Positions 42,496 to 50,998 of a DNA stretch of 64,000 nt are shown here, in pieces (the first letter of the stretch is position 1; each line of letters starts with the position of its first letter). A program made the position numbers and the translations under genes. The DNA is from Halobacillus aidingensis (GTDB taxonomy: Bacteria; Bacillota; Bacilli; Bacillales; Halobacillaceae), in assembly GCF_900104185.1 (NCBI RefSeq), contig NZ_FNIZ01000002.1, forward strand, positions 108,301 to 172,300, read 5' to 3'. The notes below the pieces were generated by a model. The model did not search any database. It saw only the letters and a list, made by a program, of their open reading frames with translations, and was not told the origin of the DNA.

Positions 42496-43539
42496 ATGAT
42501 TGTAGTGAATATTTTTGGAGAAATTGAACCCATTGTAATCTCAAAAAAATTAGGTATTACGTTATCTAACCTTCCTCAGGATTGGCAAGAAGAATTAATA
42601 GAAACGATGGAGGAAGAAATTCATCGCAGAGAATATGACATAAAGAAACTCAGGAAATACAGTAATATACCAAATATTGAACAGTATAATATTAAAAAAA
42701 TTGTTGAACATAAAAACTTCTCAGGAATTTTTGGTGAAGGAAGCGGTAATTGCTTGAAGAAAATAGCAAGCAACTTGATGTGTGTAAGTGTTGAGGACTT
42801 TGAAAATTCAATGTTACAAAAGAAGAACTCTTATATAGACAGTCCTACTTGTGAAAGAGAGTTCGGAGAAAAAATGATGAATTTATATAAATTTCTAACT
42901 AGAAGTGGTTCTAAGAATACAAGTTGGTTGCCATTAACATGTTTGTATTCATCGGAAAAGAGTTTGTTCGAAGAAACCCATGTATTAAGAATGATTTATG
43001 CTGAAATGGGTTTAGATATAAAAATGAGTCCTATTATTTTTAATCAAAAGCGGATAGACAGTCTTCTAGGATTTGGAGAAATAATAGATTCATTTCTTGA
43101 GAACACAGAAGATTTTTATATGTTTGATTATATCCTGACAGCTATAGCAGATGATAGCAACTATAATGCATATCACATCTTTAAAAATTACTCTTTAATT
43201 GAAATGATTTTAGGGAAAGATGAGATCGATAATCCAATAAAATTCGATGAGAAATTATCCCTGTTCATAAAGTCGGATAGATATTCAAGTAAAAAAAAGT
43301 TATTCGCTAAAATGATTCGGCAAATTCGCAATAAAATTGCGCACGGCAATTTTATTGAAGTTCGAGAAAAATTAGAAGAGTATGCTGCCCATTTTATGAA
43401 AAATTATCACTTTGATTACCTTGAATATAGCAGAGAAAATTGGATTTATTTAAATATTTGTTGCGAATTGGATATAATATTAACTAATATCCTATGGGAA
43501 TTGTTATCAGAATCCAATGTATCAAGTCATGTAAAATAG
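42496..43539 (+). CDS. unrecognised protein with C-terminal HEPN-like domain (gene 2 of pair)
   Basis: 347 residues; ATG after GAGAGGGGAT. Residues 1-250 match nothing I recall, with a partly beta/alpha start (MIVVNIFGEIEPIVISKKLG) and six cysteines scattered through the chain. Residues ~255-340 look like a HEPN bundle: KLFAKMIRQI, R278-N-K-I-A-H283, then LEEYAAHFMK and ENWIYLNICCELDIILTNIL. The arrangement, large N-terminal region plus C-terminal HEPN with RNxxxH, resembles architecture seen in some phage-defence proteins such as ApeA, but sequence identity was not established. Low-GC like gene 1. Confidence 0.75.
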   Translation: MIVVNIFGEIEPIVISKKLGITLSNLPQDWQEELIETMEEEIHRREYDIKKLRKYSNIPNIEQYNIKKIVEHKNFSGIFGEGSGNCLKKIASNLMCVSVEDFENSMLQKKNSYIDSPTCEREFGEKMMNLYKFLTRSGSKNTSWLPLTCLYSSEKSLFEETHVLRMIYAEMGLDIKMSPIIFNQKRIDSLLGFGEIIDSFLENTEDFYMFDYILTAIADDSNYNAYHIFKNYSLIEMILGKDEIDNPIKFDEKLSLFIKSDRYSSKKKLFAKMIRQIRNKIAHGNFIEVREKLEEYAAHFMKNYHFDYLEYSRENWIYLNICCELDIILTNILWELLSESNVSSHVK

Positions 43540-43648
43540 ATATTTTTACTGCAAACATTGAGTTGTTGAAAAAAATTTATTAAGCATCTACTTAAATGAA
43601 AATTCTTCTTTAGTGTGAGCATATACTTTCAGTGGGGAGGTGTTTACA

Positions 43649-44046
43649 TTGAGGAAGACAACTGGGTCAGGAGTTTTTTTACTTACTATCCTTATCGCAG
43701 GGGGGATCATTTTTTATTTTGGATCCGAAAGCAACGAGAGGACGAGTACTCAGGAGATTGAAAAATCGATGAAAGATACGGAAGAGGTAGCTGAAATTAT
43801 TAACTACATAAAAGACAAATTTTCCAGTAACGACAGAATAAAGGATGTTTATTTTGACCATGATCGTAAGTCTATATCCGTCGATACTAGTTTTACAAGA
43901 TCAGACCTTGAAGACGGAAGTAGATTTGAAAAAAAATTGTAGATGAGCTTCAATTGTACAATAAATCTGGTGAGAGGAATTCTTATATGATTGAAATTAA
44001 CTTTAGCGAAGGAACTTTGTTTTCAAGCATAGTCATTTTAAATTGA
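43649..44046 (+). pseudogene. small signal-anchored protein gene, frameshifted at A8
   Basis: From a TTG start after GGGGAGG: a signal anchor (about residues 8-24, GVFLLTILIAGGIIFYFG) and a charged extracellular part. The frame stops at 43942 directly after an A8 run (43929-43936). One more A continues the frame as IVDELQLYNKSGERNSYMIE to TGA 44044-44046. So either a real single-base deletion or a homopolymer error; intact it would have ~132 residues. Family not recognised. Confidence 0.6.
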
Positions 44047-44085
44047 CAGTATAAAATTTAAAAAATTCCCTTTTGTGCCTTAAAA

Positions 44086-44135
44086 TATCTTGGATTCGAG
44101 ACTTAAACAAACGGGGGCTTTAGTTGAATAAGCAA
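44086..44135 (+). repeat. dispersed repeat B, copy 1
   Basis: ATCTTGGATTCGAGACTTAA followed by ACAAACGGGGGCTTTAGTTG and AATAA. Related copies at 45977 and 46911, and a more distant one near 42425, all upstream of small genes or spacers in the AT-rich region. Confidence 0.65.
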
Positions 44136-44152
44136 TTGAAAATAAATAGAAG

Positions 44153-44185
44153 AAAAATCTCAGTTCACTGAACTGAGATTTTTTT
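44153..44185 (+). terminator. terminator hairpin
   Basis: AAATCTCAGTTCA and TGAACTGAGATTT (13-bp arms) followed by a T run. Confidence 0.88.
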
Positions 44186-44454
44186 AATTTTAATTACAAA
44201 TACTGTGCAATTATTTAAGCAAATCTAGTCACATTTTAAAGTGTAATTTCGAGTTTTGCGATAGGGGACGGAACCCGTTGTGTCCACAATCGCTTCTTTT
44301 CTAGTGAGGGAGCCCCGTCCAGGCGGTGGAGAGTATGGAATCTCGCACCATAGTATTTTATTTCAAATAATTTTAAATAGTTTGATTTTTTTCACTAACC
44401 GTTGTATCCTATTTTATGAATCCGCTTACAGAGAGAGTGAAGGAGGTACATAAT
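44186..44454. other. intergenic stretch before the OFA transporter gene
   Basis: About 270 bp. It holds a GGGGACGGAACCCGTTGTGT stretch like the decayed GGGGACGG repeats seen again at about 45924 and 47926. Otherwise only the presumed promoter of the transporter gene. Confidence 0.4.
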
Positions 44455-45726
44455 ATGCAAGCAATGAAAAACAGATGGTTAATTGCTTTATCAGCTATAT
44501 CCATCCACCTTTCCATCGGAGGTGCCTACGCATATAGCGTATATACCACCCCCGTAAGTGAACAAATGGGTTGGACCCCAACTCAAGTAACGATTGCATT
44601 TACCATTATGATGGCACTGGCTGGGTCATCCGCAGCATTGTTTGGGAAGTTTGTTGAAAAAAATGGTCCAAGAAAATCAGCAATTCTGGCTGGTGTTTTG
44701 TTTGGATTAGGACAAGCCGGTTCAGGGATTGCGATCGCGATTGATTCACTTCCATTTTTCCTATTGTCCTACGGGGTAGCAAGTGGACTTGGACTTGGCA
44801 TTGGCTATATTTCACCCGTATCAACTCTTGTGAAATGGTTCCCTGACCGAAGAGGTTTAGCAACCGGATTAGCGGTACTTGGTTTTGGAACAGGAGCTCT
44901 CATTACAGCGCCCGTTGCAGCCAACTTAATGACTGCAATTGGAATATCTAATACATTTTACGTATTAGGGGCAGCTTACTTTGTTTTTATTATATTAGGT
45001 GCTTCTTACATTGCCCCACCCCCAGAAGGCTGGGTGCCAGCTTCTATGAAACAAAATATGGCCTCTGGGAATAAAGTTTATAAAAAGGATTTACAACAAT
45101 TGACTTCAAAAGAAGCGGTTAAAACAAAGCGCTTTTGGCTGCTTTGGACGATGATGCTTATTAATACGACCGCAGGGATCATGATGATTTCAGTTGCTTC
45201 ACCGATGGCCCAAGAAGTTGTAGGGTTATCAGCCGTTGGAGCTGCCACGATGGTCGGGCTTATGGGTGTGTTTAATGGGGGAGGTCGTCTTGGCTGGGCA
45301 ACAGCTTCAGACTATATTGGCCGCCCCAATGTTTTTCTGATCTTTTTCGTAATACAAGCTGTTGCCTTTTTCATGCTTCCGATTACAACAAACATCATCT
45401 TATTCCAGCTTCTAATTTTACTCGTTGTTAGTTGTTACGGCGGAGGATTCTCTAATCTCCCTGCATTTATTGGTGATTTGTTTGGAACGAAACAACTCGG
45501 TGCCATTCATGGGTACTTGTTGACAACATGGTCTTTAGGTGGCGTATTTGGACCTATGATTGTTTCGCAAATTCGGGCTAGAACCGATAGTTACACTGCT
45601 GTATTTTACGTTTTTCTTGCTTTAATACTCTTAGCGCTTGTCGTCTCCATTCTTATGAAGTTAGACATTAAAAAGACTGAGAGGGATCTAAAACAACAAC
45701 AAGAAAAAGAAGCCGTTAATTATTAA
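44455..45726 (+). CDS. MFS transporter, oxalate/formate antiporter (OFA) family
   Basis: 423 residues, twelve transmembrane helices. The start NRWLIALSAISIHLSIGGAY, then AYSVYTTPVSEQMGW, the helix-4 segment SGLGLGIGYISPVSTLVKWF followed by PDRRGLATG, and the conserved SNLPAFIGDLFGTKQLGAIH are OFA hallmarks. Probably exchanges small carboxylates across the membrane; the substrate is not certain because most OFA members are uncharacterised. Start at MQAMKNRW after GAAGGAGG. Confidence 0.9.
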   Translation: MQAMKNRWLIALSAISIHLSIGGAYAYSVYTTPVSEQMGWTPTQVTIAFTIMMALAGSSAALFGKFVEKNGPRKSAILAGVLFGLGQAGSGIAIAIDSLPFFLLSYGVASGLGLGIGYISPVSTLVKWFPDRRGLATGLAVLGFGTGALITAPVAANLMTAIGISNTFYVLGAAYFVFIILGASYIAPPPEGWVPASMKQNMASGNKVYKKDLQQLTSKEAVKTKRFWLLWTMMLINTTAGIMMISVASPMAQEVVGLSAVGAATMVGLMGVFNGGGRLGWATASDYIGRPNVFLIFFVIQAVAFFMLPITTNIILFQLLILLVVSCYGGGFSNLPAFIGDLFGTKQLGAIHGYLLTTWSLGGVFGPMIVSQIRARTDSYTAVFYVFLALILLALVVSILMKLDIKKTERDLKQQQEKEAVNY

Positions 45727-45753
45727 TTAGGAACCCAAAGGATTTGCATCGTA

Positions 45754-45792
45754 AAGTTGGATCGCGTCTTACCGACGAGATTCAACTTTTTT
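45754..45792 (+). terminator. terminator of the OFA transporter gene
   Basis: AAGTTGGATC and GATTCAACTT arms with inner GC pairs, then TTTTTTC. Confidence 0.75.
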
Positions 45793-46072
45793 CTTAGGGA
45801 TGGGATGGTTGATTGGATCGGAACCTGGTCGCTTTCCTCAGGAGTCTTCCAGGTTGCCATCCAATCAACGTCATAAGAGAAAGGTGAACGAATGTCAGAA
45901 CTTAAGATCTAACTTGGAAGCGAGGGGACGGTTCTAGCGCTTCCGACAAAAGCATAAGAACCACCCTTGGCTTTGATTATCTTGAATTCGAGTCTTATAA
46001 TAACGGGGGCTTTAGTTTAATAAAACACAATGAAATATCATAACTAAGTTTTTAGGTTAAGGAGGTTAATCT
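45793..46072. other. intergenic stretch with repeat remnants
   Basis: 280 bp without a gene. It contains a GGGGACGG remnant (about 45924) and repeat B copy 2. Nothing else seen. Confidence 0.4.
45977..46030 (+). repeat. dispersed repeat B, copy 2
   Basis: TTATCTTGAATTCGAGTCTT followed by ATAATAACGGGGGCTTTAGT and TTAATAA; close match to the copy at 44086. Confidence 0.65.
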
Positions 46073-46341
46073 TTGATTACTGCTATACTCTTACTCTCTG
46101 CATTGTTTTTATAATGTTAAATATTCCAAATTTAAGTTCAAGAAAACAGTTCGAAAAAAATTATCAAGTACAAATTCTTATTGCATTTTTTACGGCCAGC
46201 AGTATATCAATAATTGTTTTATTCCTTGATCCAGTCAGTGTAGAAATTAGGTTCACATTATTAGGCATGGGTATTATATCGATATTGGCTAACCTGAATG
46301 CGGCTATATCTATTTACATGCAACAAAAGAAGATATCATGA
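46073..46341 (+). pseudogene. small membrane protein gene, apparently frameshifted at a T run
   Basis: TTG 46073 has a perfect AAGGAGG and opens a hydrophobic leader MITAILLLSALFL that hits TAA at 46112. One extra T in the T5 run near 46105-46109 would join it to the frame beginning ATG 46114 (MLNIPNLSSRKQFEKNYQVQ), which has two more membrane helices and no ribosome site of its own. Intact, the protein would have ~89 residues and three helices. Function unknown. Confidence 0.55.
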
Positions 46342-46438
46342 AGCTGAGTTTTGTAGAAAAGGGGGATTTTGCATAATATAAACAAAAAACTAGAAGTCAT
46401 TTTGTATGGGTAATATCATCACTAAACATAAACATAGC

Positions 46439-46478
46439 CAAAAAACCGACGATCTCATTAAGAGATGGTCGGTTTTTG
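46439..46478 (-). terminator. terminator of the 102-aa membrane protein
   Basis: AAAAACCGAC plus GATCTC pairs with GAGAT plus GTCGGTTTTT; A run on the plus strand gives the U tract for the minus-strand gene. Confidence 0.85.
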
Positions 46479-46485
46479 GGTAATC

Positions 46486-46794
46486 TTATGCTTGAGTATT
46501 CTTTTTAGTCAATCGTTTTCCGATGGTTACGGCAAGCCCTGCGAGGAAAAGAAGTAATCCATTGCCTACGATAACAAGACCTACGAATGCTCCATACATC
46601 GCTCCTCCTGCGCCACTCGACGGTACCAGAATGGCACCTGTTAAAAAGCCCAGTATAACACCCGCAATTGCCAGTAGAAGACCGGAACCCCATAAATGTA
46701 AACGTCCATTTCTATACCACTTAATGGTGTAAACGTTTACCAGGATTAAAAAAATAAAAAGAAGTATCGTAAGAGCTCCATCCAAATCCTTCAT
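46486..46794 (-). CDS. three-helix membrane protein
   Basis: 102 residues: helices ~6-24, 35-57 (GSGLLLAIAGVILGFLTG) and 68-92, with a glycine-rich loop PSSGAGGAMYG. Start after TAGGAGGG. No family recognised. Its own terminator follows the stop. Confidence 0.65.
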   Translation of the reverse strand: MKDLDGALTILLFIFLILVNVYTIKWYRNGRLHLWGSGLLLAIAGVILGFLTGAILVPSSGAGGAMYGAFVGLVIVGNGLLLFLAGLAVTIGKRLTKKNTQA

Positions 46795-47103
46795 GCAGTC
46801 CCTCCTAAAATAAATTCTTATGTTTAATATATGGCATATTGGAATATTTTACAAAAAATATTTGTTCTGCCCTAAATGATCAGATACGCATGCCGCATAA
46901 GAATATTCTTCAGATTATCTTGATTTAATATGTCTTAATGAAACGGGGGGCGATTGATAAATTTGTATGTTCGGCATTTAACTAAATTCCGCATTTACCT
47001 AACGAGCTTTATATCGTAGGAAAATGAAAATCGTAAAAAACACTGACATTATTTTTTGGAATACATTACCATTATAAGTACAACGGTAAAGGAGTGACTG
47101 GTA
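46795..47103. other. intergenic stretch with repeat B copy 3
   Basis: About 310 bp between divergent genes. Contains a diverged copy of repeat B at 46911-46962 (GATTATCTTGATTTAATATG, then AAACGGGGGGCGATTGATAA). No gene seen. Confidence 0.45.
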
Positions 47104-47778
47104 TTGAAAAAACCCGAAGTAGTCTTAAATGTCTTTTCTTCGATCGATGGGAAAATTACAACTGCTCCGAAAAGAGATGTAGCGGAATGGACAGCAGCAG
47201 GTATTGATGGAGAAGCCCACGAAGTAACGCATCAACTATACGACGAGTTAGACTGTGATGGTTTAGTTTCAGGTAGCGAAAGTTTAATCGTATGGGGCGC
47301 GAATGGGGTAGAGCTGGACAGGCCCATTTATGAGCCGAAAAAATCAAAAGCTTATATTGTATTTGATGGGCGAGGGCGCATAGATTGGTATCAAACGGAG
47401 GGGTTATTAGTAGTTACTAGGGAAGATGTTTCGAAAAAGTATATTCAACAATTAGAAGAGAAGGGTATTACCTATATATCAGCAGGCACCGGTGCTCACA
47501 TAGATTTACCTCTAGCTCTACATAAATTATATGAGTTAGGATACAGAAGATTGGGGCTTAGTGGTGGCGGAGTAATAAATGGAGCGTTCTTAAGGCAAGG
47601 TCTAATAGATGAAATAAGTTTAGTTATTGCCCCTTTAGCGATAGGAGGTACGACTACTCCCTCAATCTTCGACTCAGAGGATTTGAAAGAATTAAATGAT
47701 GTGACCAGGATCGAACTAAAAAATATGAAAACTGTTGGTAATGGATCAATTTGGCTTCACTATAAAGTAATGAAATAA
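47104..47778 (+). CDS. RibD C-terminal / dihydrofolate-reductase-like reductase
   Basis: 224 residues from a TTG start, after AAAGGAG. KPEVVLNVFSSIDGKITT and YELGYRRLGLSGGGVINGAF (NADPH-binding region) followed by LIDEISLVIAPLAIGG are the RibD-C family blocks. These enzymes reduce a pyrimidine-like or pterin-like substrate with NADPH. The absence of rib genes around it makes a biosynthetic role uncertain. AT-rich codon use like the preceding island. Confidence 0.85.
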   Translation: MKKPEVVLNVFSSIDGKITTAPKRDVAEWTAAGIDGEAHEVTHQLYDELDCDGLVSGSESLIVWGANGVELDRPIYEPKKSKAYIVFDGRGRIDWYQTEGLLVVTREDVSKKYIQQLEEKGITYISAGTGAHIDLPLALHKLYELGYRRLGLSGGGVINGAFLRQGLIDEISLVIAPLAIGGTTTPSIFDSEDLKELNDVTRIELKNMKTVGNGSIWLHYKVMK

Positions 47779-47930
47779 AAAATGAGAAGGCTTATCGATT
47801 ATACAAGAAACTGGGATATTCAAATACGAGAATCTCGATGGAGAAAACCTTATAAGTAAATGGTTAAATCCGAGAGACGTATGACTAAATATTCCAGATA
47901 TATTGAAATCAATTCTTCAAGTGTAGGGGA

Positions 47931-47965
47931 CGAACCCTTAATAAAAAGGTTCGCCTCCTTTAAAT
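47931..47965 (+). terminator. weak hairpin after the RibD-like gene
   Basis: CGAACC and GGTTCG arms, followed by CCTCCTTT; 150 bp after the stop, so only tentative. Confidence 0.35.
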
Positions 47966-48016
47966 ATTATTGGGGCAGATAGTTAAGGATTTTTTTCTTT
48001 AATGATACTAGTCCTT

Positions 48017-48343
48017 TTAAAAAAACAATTGTATGAATACCATATAGGAAATGGTGCCGACGGCAATGGATAGAAGCATATTTTTTCTCCAGAAATGAAT
48101 CATGGCTATAATGGCTATAGAAATGATTTCTGGAATGCCACGGGTCCCTGAATAAAATGTTACATCCCTTAAGCAATAAATGACTAAAAAACCAAAAACG
48201 GCAGAGGGTAAAACTTTACCAAGATACTGGACATAGTCAGGAGTAGGTCTACTTGATGAAAAAATAATAAAAGGAAGGAATCTTGTAAACATGGTTACTA
48301 AAACAATAACTCCTAAAGTCATGATTTCTTGTGTCATCGTCAT
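48017..48343 (-). CDS. azlD: AzlD-family branched-chain amino-acid exporter subunit
   Basis: 108 residues, four membrane helices, starting [20 protein letters not shown], with RFLPF and the [17 protein letters not shown] region typical of AzlD. Works as the small subunit with AzlC to export branched-chain amino acids or analogues. Its ATG overlaps the azlC stop by four bases (ATGA). Confidence 0.92.
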   Translation of the reverse strand: MTMTQEIMTLGVIVLVTMFTRFLPFIIFSSSRPTPDYVQYLGKVLPSAVFGFLVIYCLRDVTFYSGTRGIPEIISIAIIAMIHFWRKNMLLSIAVGTISYMVFIQLFF

Positions 48344-49053
48344 TGTTCAAGTACCTCCCTTTTCTCTGGACTTTTTTTCATAAGTATAAGCGTACTTAAG
48401 ATAACTACCAATGAAGGCAAAATGAAATGATCTGGTCCTAATAACACTAGACATAAGAGGGAGCCCCCTATTCCTACAATCGAACTTTGGTGATTTTCCT
48501 CTTGTAACCACTGATCTAAAAATATAACGGTAAACAATGCCGTCATGACAAACTCCAGACCTTCTGTATTAAACGTAATATATGCCCCAAATAAACCACC
48601 GATTGTTGCTCCTAATACCCAATAAATATGATTGAGGAGAGTCACAAAAAACATAAACCATCCTTTATCAATGTGTTTAGGTATCCTGGCTGTACTGTTA
48701 ATGGCAAACGATTCATCGCACATCCCAAATATCAAGTAATATTTCTTAGCACCGGTAGCGTTATACTTATCTAAAAGAGACACCCCGTAAAACAAATGCC
48801 GGGAGTTTAATATAAGAGTTAAAAAAGCTGCATTTATTGGATTAAATGCGACAAGCAACAAATGCCCGGCTACAAATTCCATAGATCCTGCAAAGATTAG
48901 TAAGCTCATTAATGTTGCGTATAATGGGTGAAACCCTAATGATTGCATGAATATTCCATAGGCAGCTCCTACAAACATAAAGCCTGTCAATATAGGGATT
49001 GTCTTTGGAAAAGCTGCTTTAAATGCCAAATACAACAGTTCTTTCCTTTTCAT
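48340..49053 (-). CDS. azlC: AzlC-family branched-chain amino-acid exporter subunit
   Basis: 237 residues, about seven helices. [53 protein letters not shown] and MCDESFAI are AzlC hallmarks. First gene of the azlCD pair, divergent from the MocR regulator, which is therefore the likely controller. Confidence 0.93.
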   Translation of the reverse strand: MKRKELLYLAFKAAFPKTIPILTGFMFVGAAYGIFMQSLGFHPLYATLMSLLIFAGSMEFVAGHLLLVAFNPINAAFLTLILNSRHLFYGVSLLDKYNATGAKKYYLIFGMCDESFAINSTARIPKHIDKGWFMFFVTLLNHIYWVLGATIGGLFGAYITFNTEGLEFVMTALFTVIFLDQWLQEENHQSSIVGIGGSLLCLVLLGPDHFILPSLVVILSTLILMKKSPEKREVLEQ

Positions 49054-49120
49054 TTTTTCACTTCCTTAGCTTAGCTTTATATAATTTATATCACGGTAAG
49101 TATTTGCAACAAACACTATA

Positions 49121-49243
49121 ATTGTATGGATTACAATAAAATCTTTTTGAAAGAAGTAATCGATTGGTTAAGAACTTGTGGTTATACTGAGGAAATAGTA
49201 AGATATTCAATAACAAAAACATACAATTAAATTAATTGTATGT
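49121..49243. promoter_or_regulatory. azlCD / mocR divergent regulatory region
   Basis: A 25-bp perfect palindrome at 49219-49243 (arms ACATACAATTAA, centre A) lies before the mocR start, and a related imperfect one (ATTGTATGGATTACAAT) at 49121-49137 lies before azlC. The shared ATTGTATG words are likely binding sites of the MocR protein. Confidence 0.6.
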
Positions 49244-49261
49244 AGAGCGAGGTTATTTGTT

Positions 49262-50662
49262 ATGCCTATTAATTCATTCGATCAATATCCGATGTCCTGG
49301 AAACCGGAAAAGTCCTCCTTGAAACGACCCATTTACCTTTCATTAGCTGATTTGTTAGAGAAAGACATCGTTCGTGGACATCTAACTCCTGGTACTAAAC
49401 TTCCGCCTCAGCGTGAACTTGCAGATTTTCTGGATATCAATTTCACTACTATTACGCGTGCGTATAAACTGTGTGAAAAGAAGGGGTTAATTTTTGCGAT
49501 CACAGGAAAGGGTACTTTTATCTCTCCAAATGCTGCGAGGACTATAACCATTTCCAAAGAGGCCGGTTATTCAGATATCGACCTTGCTTTTGGTGCTACA
49601 TTTGAACAAACAAACTTCATGGTTGTAGATACCATACAAGAGGTTGCATCAAAAAAAAGTGTGGAAGAGCTGCTCAATTATGATCACCCAGCTGGGTTGC
49701 CTCACCATAAAACGGCTGCAATAAAGTGGCTGAAACCATTAAATATTGAGGCAAGTACAAATCAATTGGCGATCGTATCCGGGGCACAGAGTGCGTTAGC
49801 GATATCTCTATCCAGCCTTTTTGAGCCGGGAAATCGGATCGTAACTGACTTTTTCACTTATGCAAATTTCATTCAATTGGCCCAGATGTATCACATTCAA
49901 CTGATCCCTATACAGGCAGATGCAGATGGGATGTCAGCCGGTGACCTCGATAAAATATGTTCTAAAACAAATATTCATGGGGTTTTTCTAATGCCGTCTG
50001 GTTGTAATCCAACAGCACATATGATTTCTGATCATAGGAAAAAGGAACTCGCGGAGGTCATTAAAAAGCACCGGCTCATTCTCATAGAGGACGAGATTAA
50101 CGCATTATTCATTGCGGAGGAACTGGATGATTACAAGCAACCCATGTTTAATCTATTGCCTGAGCAAACCGTTTATATTAACAGTACATCGAAGACCATC
50201 TGCTCCGGGTTGAGGGTAGCCCACATAATCTTTGGGGAAAGTCTGTCTAAAAAAATAGTGGAGGGCATTTATAATATTAATACAAAACCCTCTTCTCTTG
50301 ATATAGAGGTTGTTTCACAACTGATTCTTACAGGGAAAGCTCATTCTATTTTCAAACAAAAAAAGTCGTTACTAAAAGAAGCGAATGAAATATATAACTC
50401 CTATTTTCCTATAAGTAATGAATACGAAAACCCGTTAAGTTATTTTCGTTGGCTGCCAATTCATAGTAAAGCACCCGGCCTTCAAGTGGAGGAGGAAATA
50501 AAAAAGAAGCAAGTTTATGTTTTTCATTCGGATCGGTTTATCAGTGGTGGACAAACTTCCGATAAGAAGTACCTGAGAATTTCTATGGCTGCCACAAATT
50601 CCTTTGAAGAATTGAAGGAGGGTTTAGACAGACTTAAAATCCATCTTGGCCATCTGGATTAG
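49262..50662 (+). CDS. MocR-type regulator (GntR winged helix plus aminotransferase domain)
   Basis: 466 residues. Residues ~22-92 are a GntR winged helix (RPIYLSLADLLEKDIVRGHL, then KLPPQRELADFLDINFTTIT). Residues ~105-466 form a fold-type I aminotransferase domain with IVSGAQSALA (171-180), N-P in SGCNPTAH and the PLP Lys311 in STSKTICSG. PLP or an amino-acid adduct is the likely effector. It lies 208 bp from the divergent azlC and probably controls it. Confidence 0.93.
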   Translation: MPINSFDQYPMSWKPEKSSLKRPIYLSLADLLEKDIVRGHLTPGTKLPPQRELADFLDINFTTITRAYKLCEKKGLIFAITGKGTFISPNAARTITISKEAGYSDIDLAFGATFEQTNFMVVDTIQEVASKKSVEELLNYDHPAGLPHHKTAAIKWLKPLNIEASTNQLAIVSGAQSALAISLSSLFEPGNRIVTDFFTYANFIQLAQMYHIQLIPIQADADGMSAGDLDKICSKTNIHGVFLMPSGCNPTAHMISDHRKKELAEVIKKHRLILIEDEINALFIAEELDDYKQPMFNLLPEQTVYINSTSKTICSGLRVAHIIFGESLSKKIVEGIYNINTKPSSLDIEVVSQLILTGKAHSIFKQKKSLLKEANEIYNSYFPISNEYENPLSYFRWLPIHSKAPGLQVEEEIKKKQVYVFHSDRFISGGQTSDKKYLRISMAATNSFEELKEGLDRLKIHLGHLD

Positions 50663-50749
50663 TTTATTTACTTTATACTTTCTAAGTAGGGGCGAAAATA
50701 TTGGTATTTTAAAAATTATCTCGAAGATATAGTGAAAGAGGAGAAGGCT

Positions 50750-50965
50750 ATGATCTTCACGGCTCATTCAGAAAACGAAGCAATTAAGGAATATCATAAT
50801 AACGACCAACCTAACCTTGCCTATTCCACAACACTTAATAATAAATGGTTATGGAGTAAGGCAGGAGGGTACCCGTTCGATAAATGGAGTGCAAACCTTG
50901 TTGGAGAACCCTATTTATGGTGTGGAACTAAACAGAAGCTCAGGAAGGATATCTCAACCTTCTGA
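50750..50965 (+). CDS. hypothetical small protein
   Basis: 71 residues starting MIFTAHSENEAIKEYHNNDQ, after GAGGAGAAGG. Trp- and Asn-rich and soluble. Its last codons run into a terminator-like hairpin, which lowers confidence that the C-terminus, or the gene, is real. Confidence 0.4.
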   Translation: MIFTAHSENEAIKEYHNNDQPNLAYSTTLNNKWLWSKAGGYPFDKWSANLVGEPYLWCGTKQKLRKDISTF

Positions 50966-50976
50966 GCTTCTGCTTT
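50934..50976. terminator. hairpin between convergent genes
   Basis: AGAAGCTCAG plus GAAGG pairs with CCTTCTGAGCTTCT (one bulge); T-rich ends are weak on both sides. Confidence 0.6.
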
Positions 50977-50998
50977 ATTTCATATTTGTTTGGAATAG

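Noticed and set aside
44246..44360. Possible structured RNA or riboswitch before the OFA transporter gene
   Set aside because: The GGGGACGGAACCCGTTGTGT text recurs as a decayed repeat elsewhere in the window and no conserved riboswitch core is visible.
50750..50965. Considering the 71-residue protein as a defence-system component
   Set aside because: No domain is recognisable and its end coincides with a terminator hairpin, so even its reality is uncertain.
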